The notes beneath the pieces were generated by a model. The model did no database searches, was not told the DNA's origin, and was given only the letters and a program-made list of their open reading frames with translations. Of a stretch of DNA of 64,000 bases, positions 45,051 through 52,985 are shown piece after piece. Within the stretch, counting starts at the first letter, position 1. Every line of letters begins with the position of its first letter. The stretch is from Bacteroidota bacterium (lineage in GTDB: Bacteria; Bacteroidota; Bacteroidia; Bacteroidales; UBA4417): NCBI GenBank assembly GCA_013376995.1, contig JACAAZ010000003.1:62001-126000 (forward strand), read 5' to 3'. The translations under genes and the position numbers were made by a program.

Positions 45051-46463
45051 ATGAATACCTTAGAGATACTGGCATCAGGAGATGATACCATCTGTGCCCT
45101 GTCAACTTCTCCAGGGACAGGTGCTATCGCTGTTATCAGGCTTTCAGGAAAGAAAGCTTTGGAAATAATGGGTGGTCTGTTTGTTCCTGCAGGTAAAAAG
45201 GGAGAGCCCGCCAGTGCTGAATCCCATACCGTTCACCTGGGATTATTCATGCAGGGAAATGAACTGATCGATGAAGTTTTGATGGCTGTATTCCGCAATC
45301 CTCAATCCTATACTGGAGAAGATGTAGTGGAGATCTCCTGTCATGGTTCCCTGTTCATCCAGCAACGCATACTCGAAGCGCTGATCAATGCCGGTGCCAG
45401 GATGGCAAAACCGGGTGAATTCACCTTGAGGGCTTTCATGAACGGTAAATTTGATCTATCACAGGCTGAAGCAGTTGCGGACCTTATTTCAAGCAATTCA
45501 AGAGCCGCTCATGACCTGGCTCTCAACCAGATGCGTGGAGGATTTTCAGGAAAAATCAAGCTGATGCGACAACAGATGCTTGACCTGGCATCCTTGCTAG
45601 AACTCGAATTGGATTTCAGTGAGGAAGATGTTGAATTTGCAGACAGGACCCAACTTACAAATCTCCTTTCTGAATTGAGGCTGGAACTCGGGAAACTGGC
45701 AGAATCTTTCAGCCTTGGGAATGTTATCAAGGAAGGGATACCTGTGGCCATCATCGGCAAGCCCAATGTTGGAAAATCAACACTGCTCAATGCTTTGCTG
45801 AACGAAGAACGAGCAATAGTAAGCGATATCCCCGGAACTACCCGTGATACCATTGAAGATACCCTGACAATCAAGGGGCTCAAATTCAGGTTCATTGATA
45901 CTGCAGGCTTACGCAGCCATAGTACTGATGTTATTGAAAACCTGGGAATCGGGAGAACCTATGAAAAGATAAGAGAGGCAACAGTTATATTATATGTTTT
46001 TGATATCAGTACAATTACGGCAGAGGAAATTGATGAGCTAAAGGAAACCTTCAGGGAGCATATCGTCAATCCGGATAAGCAATTCATCCTGGTGGGCAAT
46101 AAGACCGACCTGATGATGCAGACTCCAGGCCATGTGTCAGCCCATTTTGACCTGGAAACCATCTTTATTTCTGCCAAGCGCAAGGAGAATATCAACATGA
46201 TCATCGACAGCCTGCTACGTACAGTAAATTCAGAGAACCTGAATGACCAGGCTATTGTAAGCAATGCAAGGCATTATGATTCAATCAAAAAGACCCTGGT
46301 AGCCCTTGAAAGCGCCCAGGATGGATTCATCAACAACATTGCGACGGACCTGATAGCTATCGATATCCGTTCAGCCCTTCATCACCTGGGACAGATCACG
46401 GGGGAAGTATCAACAGAGGAATTGCTGGGGAACATATTTGGGAAGTTTTGTATCGGGAAGTAA
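45051..46463 (+). CDS. mnmE: tRNA modification GTPase MnmE
   Basis: 470 residues. An N-terminal tetrahydrofolate-binding domain (DTICALSTSPGTGAIAVIRLSG), a helical domain, an inserted GTPase with G1 GKPNVGKST at about 237-245, G3 DTAG and G4 NKTD, and the C-terminal FCIGK with its cysteine. With MnmG it makes the 5-carboxymethylaminomethyl group on U34 of some tRNAs. The gene has its own promoter. No mnmG is visible in the window. Confidence 0.97.
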   Translation: MNTLEILASGDDTICALSTSPGTGAIAVIRLSGKKALEIMGGLFVPAGKKGEPASAESHTVHLGLFMQGNELIDEVLMAVFRNPQSYTGEDVVEISCHGSLFIQQRILEALINAGARMAKPGEFTLRAFMNGKFDLSQAEAVADLISSNSRAAHDLALNQMRGGFSGKIKLMRQQMLDLASLLELELDFSEEDVEFADRTQLTNLLSELRLELGKLAESFSLGNVIKEGIPVAIIGKPNVGKSTLLNALLNEERAIVSDIPGTTRDTIEDTLTIKGLKFRFIDTAGLRSHSTDVIENLGIGRTYEKIREATVILYVFDISTITAEEIDELKETFREHIVNPDKQFILVGNKTDLMMQTPGHVSAHFDLETIFISAKRKENINMIIDSLLRTVNSENLNDQAIVSNARHYDSIKKTLVALESAQDGFINNIATDLIAIDIRSALHHLGQITGEVSTEELLGNIFGKFCIGK

Positions 46464-46543
46464 TCACCAGGATTGACACTTACTGAAATCGGGTTAAAAG
46501 CAGTCTTTCTCTGGTTCTTTAAAAAACAGAACAATCCGAAGCC

Positions 46544-46629
46544 TATCGGATTTCAAACCGATGCTTACAAAATAAAATCTGTTGCTTATCGGATTCCAAA
46601 GCGATGCTTACAAAAATAAATCCGATGCG
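46544..46629. repeat. Imperfect 43-bp tandem duplication
   Basis: Units at 46544-46586 and 46587-46629 both begin TATCGGATT, then CAAA, CGATGCTTACAAAA and end in AAATC plus a few bases. They differ at a handful of positions. Both lie in the non-coding DNA after mnmE. Confidence 0.7.
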
Positions 46630-46689
46630 CGTCAGTTCGTAAAGGGTTGAAATCGCGAAAAAGATAAGTCTCTTGAAGTTGTGCAGGTA

Positions 46690-46836
46690 TCATGCCACCC
46701 TTTCTTCGTACAAATACTTCTGAAACTCCACAAAAAAGCCCTTCACCTTTCCTACTCCACCTAACCTATCTGTGGCATCGGAAACAGCCTGGTATTTGAG
46801 TTCCAGTAAGGCAGGGAGTTTCCTGGTCAAGTTCTT
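46690..46836 (-). pseudogene. Relic of the 3' end of a second hsdR gene
   Basis: About 147 bases match the last 49 codons of the hsdR gene at 48881-49029, with about nine substitutions and one 2-base deletion. On the minus strand it reads LPALLELKYQAVSDATDR, GGVGKVKGFFVEFQKYL and YEERVA followed by TGA, so the frame holds from the gap to the stop, and the deletion upstream of LPALL puts the rest out of frame. The homology stops exactly at the stop codon on one side and within the gene on the other. No promoter or start is present. It is a fossil, not an expressed gene. Confidence 0.85.
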
Positions 46837-47019
46837 GATTAAAGATGCTTGAATTTTTACTTACGCACTTAAACCATGAGTGATTTCAGACACATTAGCT
46901 TAATGCCAAGGTGACAATCAAATGATATCAAACGTTTTACTATTATTTCCAAATAACAATTCAAGGTTAATACCAATGAATATCACAACATGTTTAAAGT
47001 TTGAGTTTGCCTTAAAATG

Positions 47020-47235
47020 TCAGATTAGGGCCAGAAAAGTAACCAGGTTCACTTCTGAATTTGAAATGCCTAATTTTTGTCTCAACCTATACCGGGCATG
47101 CTCTAAAGCATTCAATTGCTGACCTGTCAGTTCTGATATTGCTTTTGAGGTCATATTCATTTTCAGGAAGGCACAAAGCCGCAGTTCATTAGCTGTTAAA
47201 GCTGGGAAGTTGAACTTGAATTAGATAATTCCTAT
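47020..47235 (-). pseudogene. Remnant of a LuxR-type helix-turn-helix regulator C-terminus
   Basis: On the minus strand, 71 codons without a start read FPALTANELRLCAFLK, MNMTSKAISELTG, LNALEHARYRLRQKLGIS and end in VTFLALI with TGA at 47020-47022. This is the pattern of the C-terminal domain of large Bacteroidota sensor regulators with a LuxR HTH. The frame is closed by TAA just upstream. It is probably the 3' tail of a once larger regulator gene, the rest having been lost or shifted out of frame. The neighbouring frame up to about 47413 (CQNWLEEAISAIRHYNPK and DEDLLNLINDKVF) is also open but has no start and I do not know it. Confidence 0.65.
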
Positions 47236-47499
47236 GCCAGATTAGTTTCCAGATTGAATTGCACTTCGTTCTGAACACTTTATCATTTATTAGATTAAGG
47301 AGGTCTTCATCTGCAAGGAGGACCTCCTTGATTTTTTCGCTTTTTGGATTATAATGTCTAATTGCAGATATAGCTTCTTCTAGCCAATTTTGGCATATTG
47401 TCTTACCTTTTAATTATCAGTTTTTTAACTTAGCGTTATTCAGTCTCGCAGCATAACTTAATTTTTGCCTATATCTGTTTCATCAACCAAAAATTAACT

Positions 47500-48753
47500 T
47501 CAATCCTTTAGACACCGGACTGACACTCCATTATTTTTGTGATAACCCATTTGACCTGAGGAACCATCAAAATAAGTTACCCATCTATCCCATGCATAAA
47601 AAGGCTCTTTTTCTGTAGAACTCCACCAAATTGCATTTGCACCCATTAAGCTACAAGCTCCCAAGCACCAATGGTATCCTCCAGGAAGAGCGGTAAAACC
47701 ACTTTGATTTGTTGCTTCACTGTTTGGCAACTGCCAATAAGCAGAATTAATATCTTTCATTTTACCACCAGCGACTAATGATCCTCCTAAATATTCAATT
47801 AATGAGTCCCATTCTATTTCTGATGGAATGTGCCAACCTGACGGACAAAGCCTATTAGTATCAACTACTGTATACCAATTATACAGTCCACCATAAATAG
47901 CTTTATATGAGCTGTCATTATCATACCATGAATAAGCCCCATTGGTTGTTGTAGCCCACATAGTGGTATCAAGTATCCTTGGAATTTCAACACCATTAAG
48001 ATAATGAGTGGTTTTAAGATTTTCTGCCATCCAAATTTGACTCCCAATTGAAACTACAGAATAATTATTTCCATCAAAATCTTTGCATGGCATGAATTCA
48101 AAATTTACATTCTGAGAACTACTTGGGCTTAGTGTAGTTACAGTACAGTAATCCCCTGAATAAGACCTAAATAGAATTATATCACCTTCATTATAAGGAA
48201 TCTGAATAGCACTTTTTGTACTTTTCAGAATCACGCTCTCTTCAGGTGTGTCATCTGTACTTTTTGCACTGATAGTTGGCCGCCCAGAATGCTTCTCCAC
48301 TGAAAGGATCTTAGCGGAGTAAAAGAAATTTGATGATCTAACTTCTGCCATATAAATGCCTGATTTAAGGTTAGCAACTTCTATATGTCTCGACCCTTTA
48401 TTAAGAAATTGATCATGTCTTAAAATTTCTCTTCCATACTCATCACAAAATCTAATAGAGATATTGTCTGAAGTTGGATTATAAAACTCTATTGTTATTT
48501 TATCTAAACATGGGTTAGGATATAGGCTTAATTTATCAGAATTAATGGGCACTGAGTTAATTCCATGTGTTCCAACCAAATGCAAAGTGTCATCTCCATG
48601 CAAAAGTGCGGTCAATCCCTGAGTCAAGTTTTCTGCATGGATACTATCAATTTGGCTGCTTGATCCGGAAGAGGTAAAACTAATTTTATAATCCTGAGCG
48701 AACAAGACGTTTGCAATTAGCATTGAAAACATTGTAATGGTAATAGTTCTCAT
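47500..48753 (-). CDS. Surface protein with T9SS-type domain and FISUMP domain
   Basis: 417 residues. Signal peptide at 1-19 (ending NVLFA, cut before QD). At residues 76-155 lies a domain with YPNPCLDKITIEFYNP and SGIYMAEVRSS, the pattern of a type IX sorting-type domain, but it is internal. The C-terminal 190 residues are a FISUMP domain (Fibrobacter succinogenes major paralogous domain), seen in KDFDGNNYSVVSIGSQIWMAENLKTT and LCPSGWHIPSEIEWDSLI, with paired cysteines (VVDTNRLCPSGWHIP, CLGACSLMGANAIWWSSTE). Secretion at the cell surface is likely. It stands between the hsdR relic and the intact hsdR, in the same direction as the restriction genes. Confidence 0.85.
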   Translation of the reverse strand: MRTITITMFSMLIANVLFAQDYKISFTSSGSSSQIDSIHAENLTQGLTALLHGDDTLHLVGTHGINSVPINSDKLSLYPNPCLDKITIEFYNPTSDNISIRFCDEYGREILRHDQFLNKGSRHIEVANLKSGIYMAEVRSSNFFYSAKILSVEKHSGRPTISAKSTDDTPEESVILKSTKSAIQIPYNEGDIILFRSYSGDYCTVTTLSPSSSQNVNFEFMPCKDFDGNNYSVVSIGSQIWMAENLKTTHYLNGVEIPRILDTTMWATTTNGAYSWYDNDSSYKAIYGGLYNWYTVVDTNRLCPSGWHIPSEIEWDSLIEYLGGSLVAGGKMKDINSAYWQLPNSEATNQSGFTALPGGYHWCLGACSLMGANAIWWSSTEKEPFYAWDRWVTYFDGSSGQMGYHKNNGVSVRCLKD

Positions 48754-48880
48754 GTTCTTTCGATTTATAGGTAAGTATTTTTAGAATTATAAATAAATTT
48801 TAAGATAAATCTTGGTAGTGTTGTCCCAAATAGCCTACCAATAATACTAAAACTTAATGCTTACAACTTAAATATTGATG

Positions 48881-51268
48881 TCACGCCACCCTCTCCTCAT
48901 ACAAATACTTCTGAAACTCCACAAACAATCCCTTCACCTTCCCTACTCCACCTAACCTATCCGTGGCATCGGAAACAGCCTGGTATTTGAGTTCCAGTAA
49001 GGCCGGGAGTTTTTCCTGGTCAAGTTCTTCGACTCCGGACTCAATATATTTTGCCAGGACAAATTCAACGAATTCCTTTTGATTGTGGTCGAGTAAGGCG
49101 AAGATATTATCCTGGGCTGTGGCTACTCTTTCTTCACGGGTGATGGGATTTGTGGCAAAAGCAATATAATCCAACACGTCAAATAGATCACTCTTTTCGG
49201 CTGATATTAAGGCTTGTAAGGTTATGAGTTGATCTTTCCCAAAGCCTGCTGTTGCTAATTTATCGAGCAATGATTTCCGGGTCATTGGGATGGACCATAG
49301 TGCTCTTAATTCTTCTTCTGTGGTAAAGAATCCGGGTAAGGTACCAAACAATGAATCCAGGAACTCCTGGAGGGAAAGGATCTTGCCATCGGCACTCCAG
49401 AAGGATGTTGATGTCATATGCTGGATCTCCCGCTCCTTTCCATCTGCAAGCTTAATCTTGGTCTTCTTTATGCAGACACAAGGCCGTTTACCGCATTTTG
49501 GGCATGGCTCCGGACCAGGTTTCTCACAGATGCATGGAAGCATTCCGCAGACCAGACAAGGCTTTGGAGGCTCTTTTACGCATTCACAAGGATATTTATT
49601 GCACTTTGGACAGGGTTCTGGCTCAGAAGGTGGACCATCCCACTCCTCATCCAGGAAATGATGATAGGCGTCTACATAATCATAAATGGTAAAGAAGTCC
49701 TTGCCATCGAAAAGTCGAGTACCCCTGCCTATGATCTGCTTGAACTCTATCATGGTATTGATGGGGCGAAGCAGGACAATATTCCTGATATTGAGTGCAT
49801 CAACTCCTGTGGAAAGCTTCTGAGAGGTAGTTAGGATAGTTGGGATGGATTTCTCATTATCCTGGAACTCCCGCAGGTACTGTTCTCCCAATAATCCATC
49901 ATTGGCTGTTACCCTGACGCAGTAATTGGGATCAGTACTTTTCTTGTATTGGTTGATCAGCTCCCTGACAGCAGCAGCATGATCCTGGGTAGCACAAAAG
50001 ACAATGGCTTTTTCTTTCTGGTTGGCATCATCCATGTAAACTCGCACTCTTTTTGCCTCCCTCTCCCGGATCTCGATGATCCGGTTAAAGTCTGACTCCA
50101 CATATTTTTTACCATATTCTATTTCACCTTCAACCACCTGGTCATCCGGTGTGTAGATGTAATTATCTATTGTAGTTTGAATCCGCTTTACCCTGAAGGG
50201 TGTCAGGAATCCATCGTTGATGCCTTCTTTTAATGAATAGGTATAGACCGGCTCTCCAAAATAATGGTAAGTATCCATATTGAACTGCCTCTTGGGAGTG
50301 GCTGTTAATCCAAGCTGGACAGCCGGCGAAAAATACTCCATGATGGAACGCCAGTTGCTTTCATCGTTTGCTCCTCCCCTATGACATTCATCAATGATGA
50401 TAAAATCAAAGTAATCCTTTGGGTATTCGCCAAAGTAGGGTTCTGAATTCCCAAAAGCATCGGTCCCTGACATGAAGGTCTGGAAAATGGTAAAGAAAAT
50501 GCTGCCATTCGTGGGGACTCTCCCATTTTTCCTGACTTCGTCCGGCTTTATGCGAACCAGGGCATCTTCCGGGAAGGCTGAAAAAGCATTGAATGCCTGG
50601 TCTGCAAGTATGTTCCTGTCGGCCAGGAATAAGATCCGTGGCCTGCGGGACGCATATCGTGTAAGGTTCCAGCGGGTCTGGAATAGTTTCCAGGCAATCT
50701 GGAAGGCTATGTAGGTTTTGCCTGTTCCCGTTGCCATGGTAAGCAGGATGCGCGGCTTCTGATCCGCAATGGCTTCCATGGTTTTGTTAACGGCAATCTC
50801 CTGGTAAAAGCGAGGCTTTTTGGTTCCACCGACGTTTTCGATGGGGACAGCATTGAATGCATCTCTCCAGCTGTTCTGGGTTGAAAACACAAGGTTCCAG
50901 AGTTCTTCGGGGGATGGAAAGGCTGTTACAAGCATTTCCTTGCCCGACTCCATAGCTACCTGGTAAATCTCTTTCCCATTGCAGGAATAGGCATAGGCAA
51001 TCTGCAATTTCCCTGCATAGTTCTTTGCCTGGGCAACTCCTTCCCCAACTGCAACTTCAATGCTTTTAGCTTCGACAACAGCCAGTTTCCGGCCTTTATA
51101 CTCAAGGATGTAATCAGCTATTAGTTGTTTGCCTCGGCTGCCACCAACCTGGATCTTACCGGAAGTTATAGGAAATTCCCTGTGAATCTTACTTGTTTCC
51201 ACGACTCCCCATCCGCTGGCTTTCAGGGCCGGGTCAATAAGTTCAGCTCGGGTTTCGGCTTCGTTCAT
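48881..51268 (-). CDS. hsdR: Type I restriction enzyme R subunit HsdR with cysteine repeats
   Basis: 795 residues. The nuclease domain is at the front: D52 and E66-x-K68 (VVEAKS). The motor follows with Walker A TMATGTGKT (177-185), DECH at 293-296 (IIDECHRG) and helicase motifs LTATPK (321-326) and QIIGRGTRL (511-519). A remarkable insert at 552-599 has three copies of P-C-x-x-C-(N/G)-x-x-P-C-x-C with an 18-residue period, separating motor from the C-terminal helical domain that binds HsdM/HsdS. HsdR translocates DNA and cuts at a distance when the site is unmethylated. It is the last gene of the hsd operon, six bases after the RhuM/Fic gene. The length is normal for the EcoR124/EcoEI-like class. 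Confidence 0.95.
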   Translation of the reverse strand: MNEAETRAELIDPALKASGWGVVETSKIHREFPITSGKIQVGGSRGKQLIADYILEYKGRKLAVVEAKSIEVAVGEGVAQAKNYAGKLQIAYAYSCNGKEIYQVAMESGKEMLVTAFPSPEELWNLVFSTQNSWRDAFNAVPIENVGGTKKPRFYQEIAVNKTMEAIADQKPRILLTMATGTGKTYIAFQIAWKLFQTRWNLTRYASRRPRILFLADRNILADQAFNAFSAFPEDALVRIKPDEVRKNGRVPTNGSIFFTIFQTFMSGTDAFGNSEPYFGEYPKDYFDFIIIDECHRGGANDESNWRSIMEYFSPAVQLGLTATPKRQFNMDTYHYFGEPVYTYSLKEGINDGFLTPFRVKRIQTTIDNYIYTPDDQVVEGEIEYGKKYVESDFNRIIEIREREAKRVRVYMDDANQKEKAIVFCATQDHAAAVRELINQYKKSTDPNYCVRVTANDGLLGEQYLREFQDNEKSIPTILTTSQKLSTGVDALNIRNIVLLRPINTMIEFKQIIGRGTRLFDGKDFFTIYDYVDAYHHFLDEEWDGPPSEPEPCPKCNKYPCECVKEPPKPCLVCGMLPCICEKPGPEPCPKCGKRPCVCIKKTKIKLADGKEREIQHMTSTSFWSADGKILSLQEFLDSLFGTLPGFFTTEEELRALWSIPMTRKSLLDKLATAGFGKDQLITLQALISAEKSDLFDVLDYIAFATNPITREERVATAQDNIFALLDHNQKEFVEFVLAKYIESGVEELDQEKLPALLELKYQAVSDATDRLGGVGKVKGLFVEFQKYLYEERVA

Positions 51269-51274
51269 AGATAG

Positions 51275-52249
51275 CTAATTATTACTATTTATAAGGTTGA
51301 CCACCAGTCTTACCATCGTTTCCTTCTCTTCGGCTCTGCTTTCAGCAATCATAATGGTTATGGCAACCAATGCATTATCATTTAATATTTTACTCCCATC
51401 CTTTTGATAAAGAGCATTGTTCATATCCAGGAAATAGACAAACAATCCAGCTGCGATGCGTTTATTTCCATCAACAAATGAATGATTCTTTACGATAAAA
51501 TAGAGCAGATTTGCAGCTTTCTCTTCAATACCAGGATACACATCCTTTCCATCGGCAGACTGATAAATTGCATACAAGGAACTCCGGAAGGAATCATCCT
51601 TTTCCCGTCCAAACAGCTTTCCCGCTTTTTCAATAACTTTCCATTCATCAATAAGAAGTTTGGCAGCACCATATGTTAATGGTTTTACTTCAATAACCCT
51701 GTCATCAGAACCAGGCAGAATATTCCGGTCATACTTATCGAGGATCTCGAGCGCATAGGAGTACTGTTGCAGAATCTTCAGTATGCCCTTGGCCTCAGAT
51801 GTTGTGATATCACTTCTTTCAGCTGAAAGAGCAGCTATCTGGATTGTTTTAAACAGCTCCCTGTACTTGGTTTCAATATTTCCTGGATCGGACTTACGCA
51901 GTGCTTGTGTGAGCAGGTGATTTTTCAGGACATTGGTTGCCCATATTCTAAAATTGGTACCTCGAAGAGACTTAACACGATAACCAACTGAAATGATAAC
52001 ATCGAGATTATAATTCTCAACCTGATAGATTTTTCCATCGTTTGCAGTTGTCGCAAATTTTGCGACAACTGAATCTTTGATTAATTCACCTTCTTTAAAT
52101 ATATTACCGATATGCTTCCCAATCGTCTTGATATCCCTATCAAACAATGATGCAAGTTGTTCACGATTAAGCCATACTGTATCCTTATCAAGCCTGACAC
52201 TAAATTCTTCAAGATTACCAGGGGACTTATATATTTCGATTTCACTCAT
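51275..52249 (-). CDS. RhuM-type N-terminal domain fused to Fic/Doc domain
   Basis: 324 residues. The first 110 residues match the virulence-associated RhuM type (VRLDKDTVWLNREQLASLFDRD, GKIYQVENYNLDVIISVGYRVKS, FRIWATNVL), a predicted nucleic-acid-binding module. A linker leads to a Fic/Doc core with H256, F258, D260, N262, K263 and R264 in HSFVDGNKRIA. Lys in place of the second Gly of the canonical HPFxxGNGR motif is the Doc-like form, which uses ATP to phosphorylate rather than AMPylate targets; the activity here is unknown. Cotranscription with hsdR (six-base gap) and location inside an hsd operon suggest a role linked to restriction, perhaps abortive infection. No separate antitoxin gene is seen. 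Confidence 0.88.
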   Translation of the reverse strand: MSEIEIYKSPGNLEEFSVRLDKDTVWLNREQLASLFDRDIKTIGKHIGNIFKEGELIKDSVVAKFATTANDGKIYQVENYNLDVIISVGYRVKSLRGTNFRIWATNVLKNHLLTQALRKSDPGNIETKYRELFKTIQIAALSAERSDITTSEAKGILKILQQYSYALEILDKYDRNILPGSDDRVIEVKPLTYGAAKLLIDEWKVIEKAGKLFGREKDDSFRSSLYAIYQSADGKDVYPGIEEKAANLLYFIVKNHSFVDGNKRIAAGLFVYFLDMNNALYQKDGSKILNDNALVAITIMIAESRAEEKETMVRLVVNLINSNN

Positions 52250-52303
52250 ACATTCCGGTCATTTGAATAGTTGCAAAATTTGCAAAAGTTGAGTCTTTAT
52301 ATC

Positions 52304-52325
52304 TATTTTAGGATTAATGGATTAT
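52304..52325 (+). repeat. GATTTTAGGATT-type repeat, copy 1 (diverged)
   Basis: TATTTTAGGATTAATGGATT. Part of a group of three direct and one inverted copies around the GxxExxY gene. Confidence 0.45.
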
Positions 52326-52389
52326 ATTTATTTGTAGTCTTTAAACTTACTATGATCGCATCGTATTTCAAACCTTGACTGAGTAGTAT

Positions 52390-52785
52390 CTATTTGATTT
52401 TAGGATTGACAGGATTATACTTTGGATTATATACTTTCTTAAATTGCAAACTAACCGAACCAAAATTGATAAGCAGACCTATTGGAAAATCATAGGCTAC
52501 AACATAATTCTTTGCCTGGGCCAGATGGACATCTTCAAGGTTGATCAGCGCTTTTAATTCTACTATTACCTGATTTTCAATTACAAAGTCTGCTCTCCGT
52601 GTGCCAACATCAATTCCTTCATAGTAAATTGTTTGCTCTATTTCTCTTCCAAAACTCAGCCCGGCTCTACTTAATTCAATTGCCAAACATCTCTGATATA
52701 TAACCTCCTGAAAACCATTGCCTAGTGTATTGTGAACCTTCATTGCACAACCGTTAATTTTATAGGTAATGTCGTCAAGAGTCAT
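52390..52785 (-). CDS. GxxExxY protein (PD-(D/E)XK-like)
   Basis: 131 residues. The defining motif is G-F-Q-E-V-I-Y near residue 24 (NGFQEVIYQR), and RADFVIENQVIVELKAL around 85-100 is the nuclease-like core with D and E-x-K. The C-terminus NPVNPKIK is encoded by the nearby TCCTGT(A/C)AATCCTAAAATC repeat, as I recall for other members of this group. The activity is unproven. The gene lies between hsdS (191 bases upstream) and the RhuM/Fic gene (140 bases downstream), on the same strand. It looks like a mobile insertion in the hsd operon. Confidence 0.85.
   Translation of the reverse strand: MTLDDITYKINGCAMKVHNTLGNGFQEVIYQRCLAIELSRAGLSFGREIEQTIYYEGIDVGTRRADFVIENQVIVELKALINLEDVHLAQAKNYVVAYDFPIGLLINFGSVSLQFKKVYNPKYNPVNPKIK
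52396..52417 (+). repeat. GATTTTAGGATT-type repeat, copy 2
   Basis: GATTTTAGGATTGACAGGAT, which in the minus frame forms the last codons of the GxxExxY gene. Confidence 0.6.
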
Positions 52786-52810
52786 AAATTGTCAGAATCA
52801 GGATTTGATT

Positions 52811-52832
52811 GATTTTAGGATTTACAGGATTA
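52811..52832 (+). repeat. GATTTTAGGATT-type repeat, copy 3
   Basis: GATTTTAGGATTTACAGGAT, 25 bases upstream of the GxxExxY start on the minus strand. It differs from copy 2 at one position (GACAGG against TACAGG). Confidence 0.6.
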
Positions 52833-52959
52833 GTTTCTGTAATTTTTATTCTTCCTCTCATTAATTAAATGAAGATATAAAATCTTGACTTCTGATCTTA
52901 ACTTTAACTTCTATTCATCATCGCAATCCAGCAATCTTCTAAATCAAATATCCTGAACA

Positions 52960-52985
52960 TCCTTCAATCCTGTAAATCATGATTC
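52960..52985 (-). repeat. Inverted copy of the same repeat beside hsdS
   Basis: TTCAATCCTGTAAATC at about 52962-52977, the reverse orientation of copies 1-3, touching the hsdS stop codon. Confidence 0.5.

Larger units (their letters stand above)
46464..47499. other. Degraded accessory stretch between mnmE and the FISUMP gene
   Basis: 1036 bases with no intact gene. It contains the 43-bp tandem duplication, the hsdR relic, the LuxR-type remnant and a 9-bp inverted repeat AAGGAGGTC (47297-47305) / GACCTCCTT (47321-47329) followed on the plus strand by GATTTTTT, which looks like a terminator. Several fragments of different origin so close together indicate repeated insertion and decay. Confidence 0.7.

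Noticed and set aside
46690-46836. hsdR relic as a functional small gene
   Set aside because: It has no start codon, a 2-base deletion puts the first part out of frame, and the homology ends with the hsdR stop.
46464-48880. Insertion sequence or transposon around the FISUMP gene
   Set aside because: No transposase, no terminal inverted repeats and no target-site duplication; the only repeat is the hsdR end itself.
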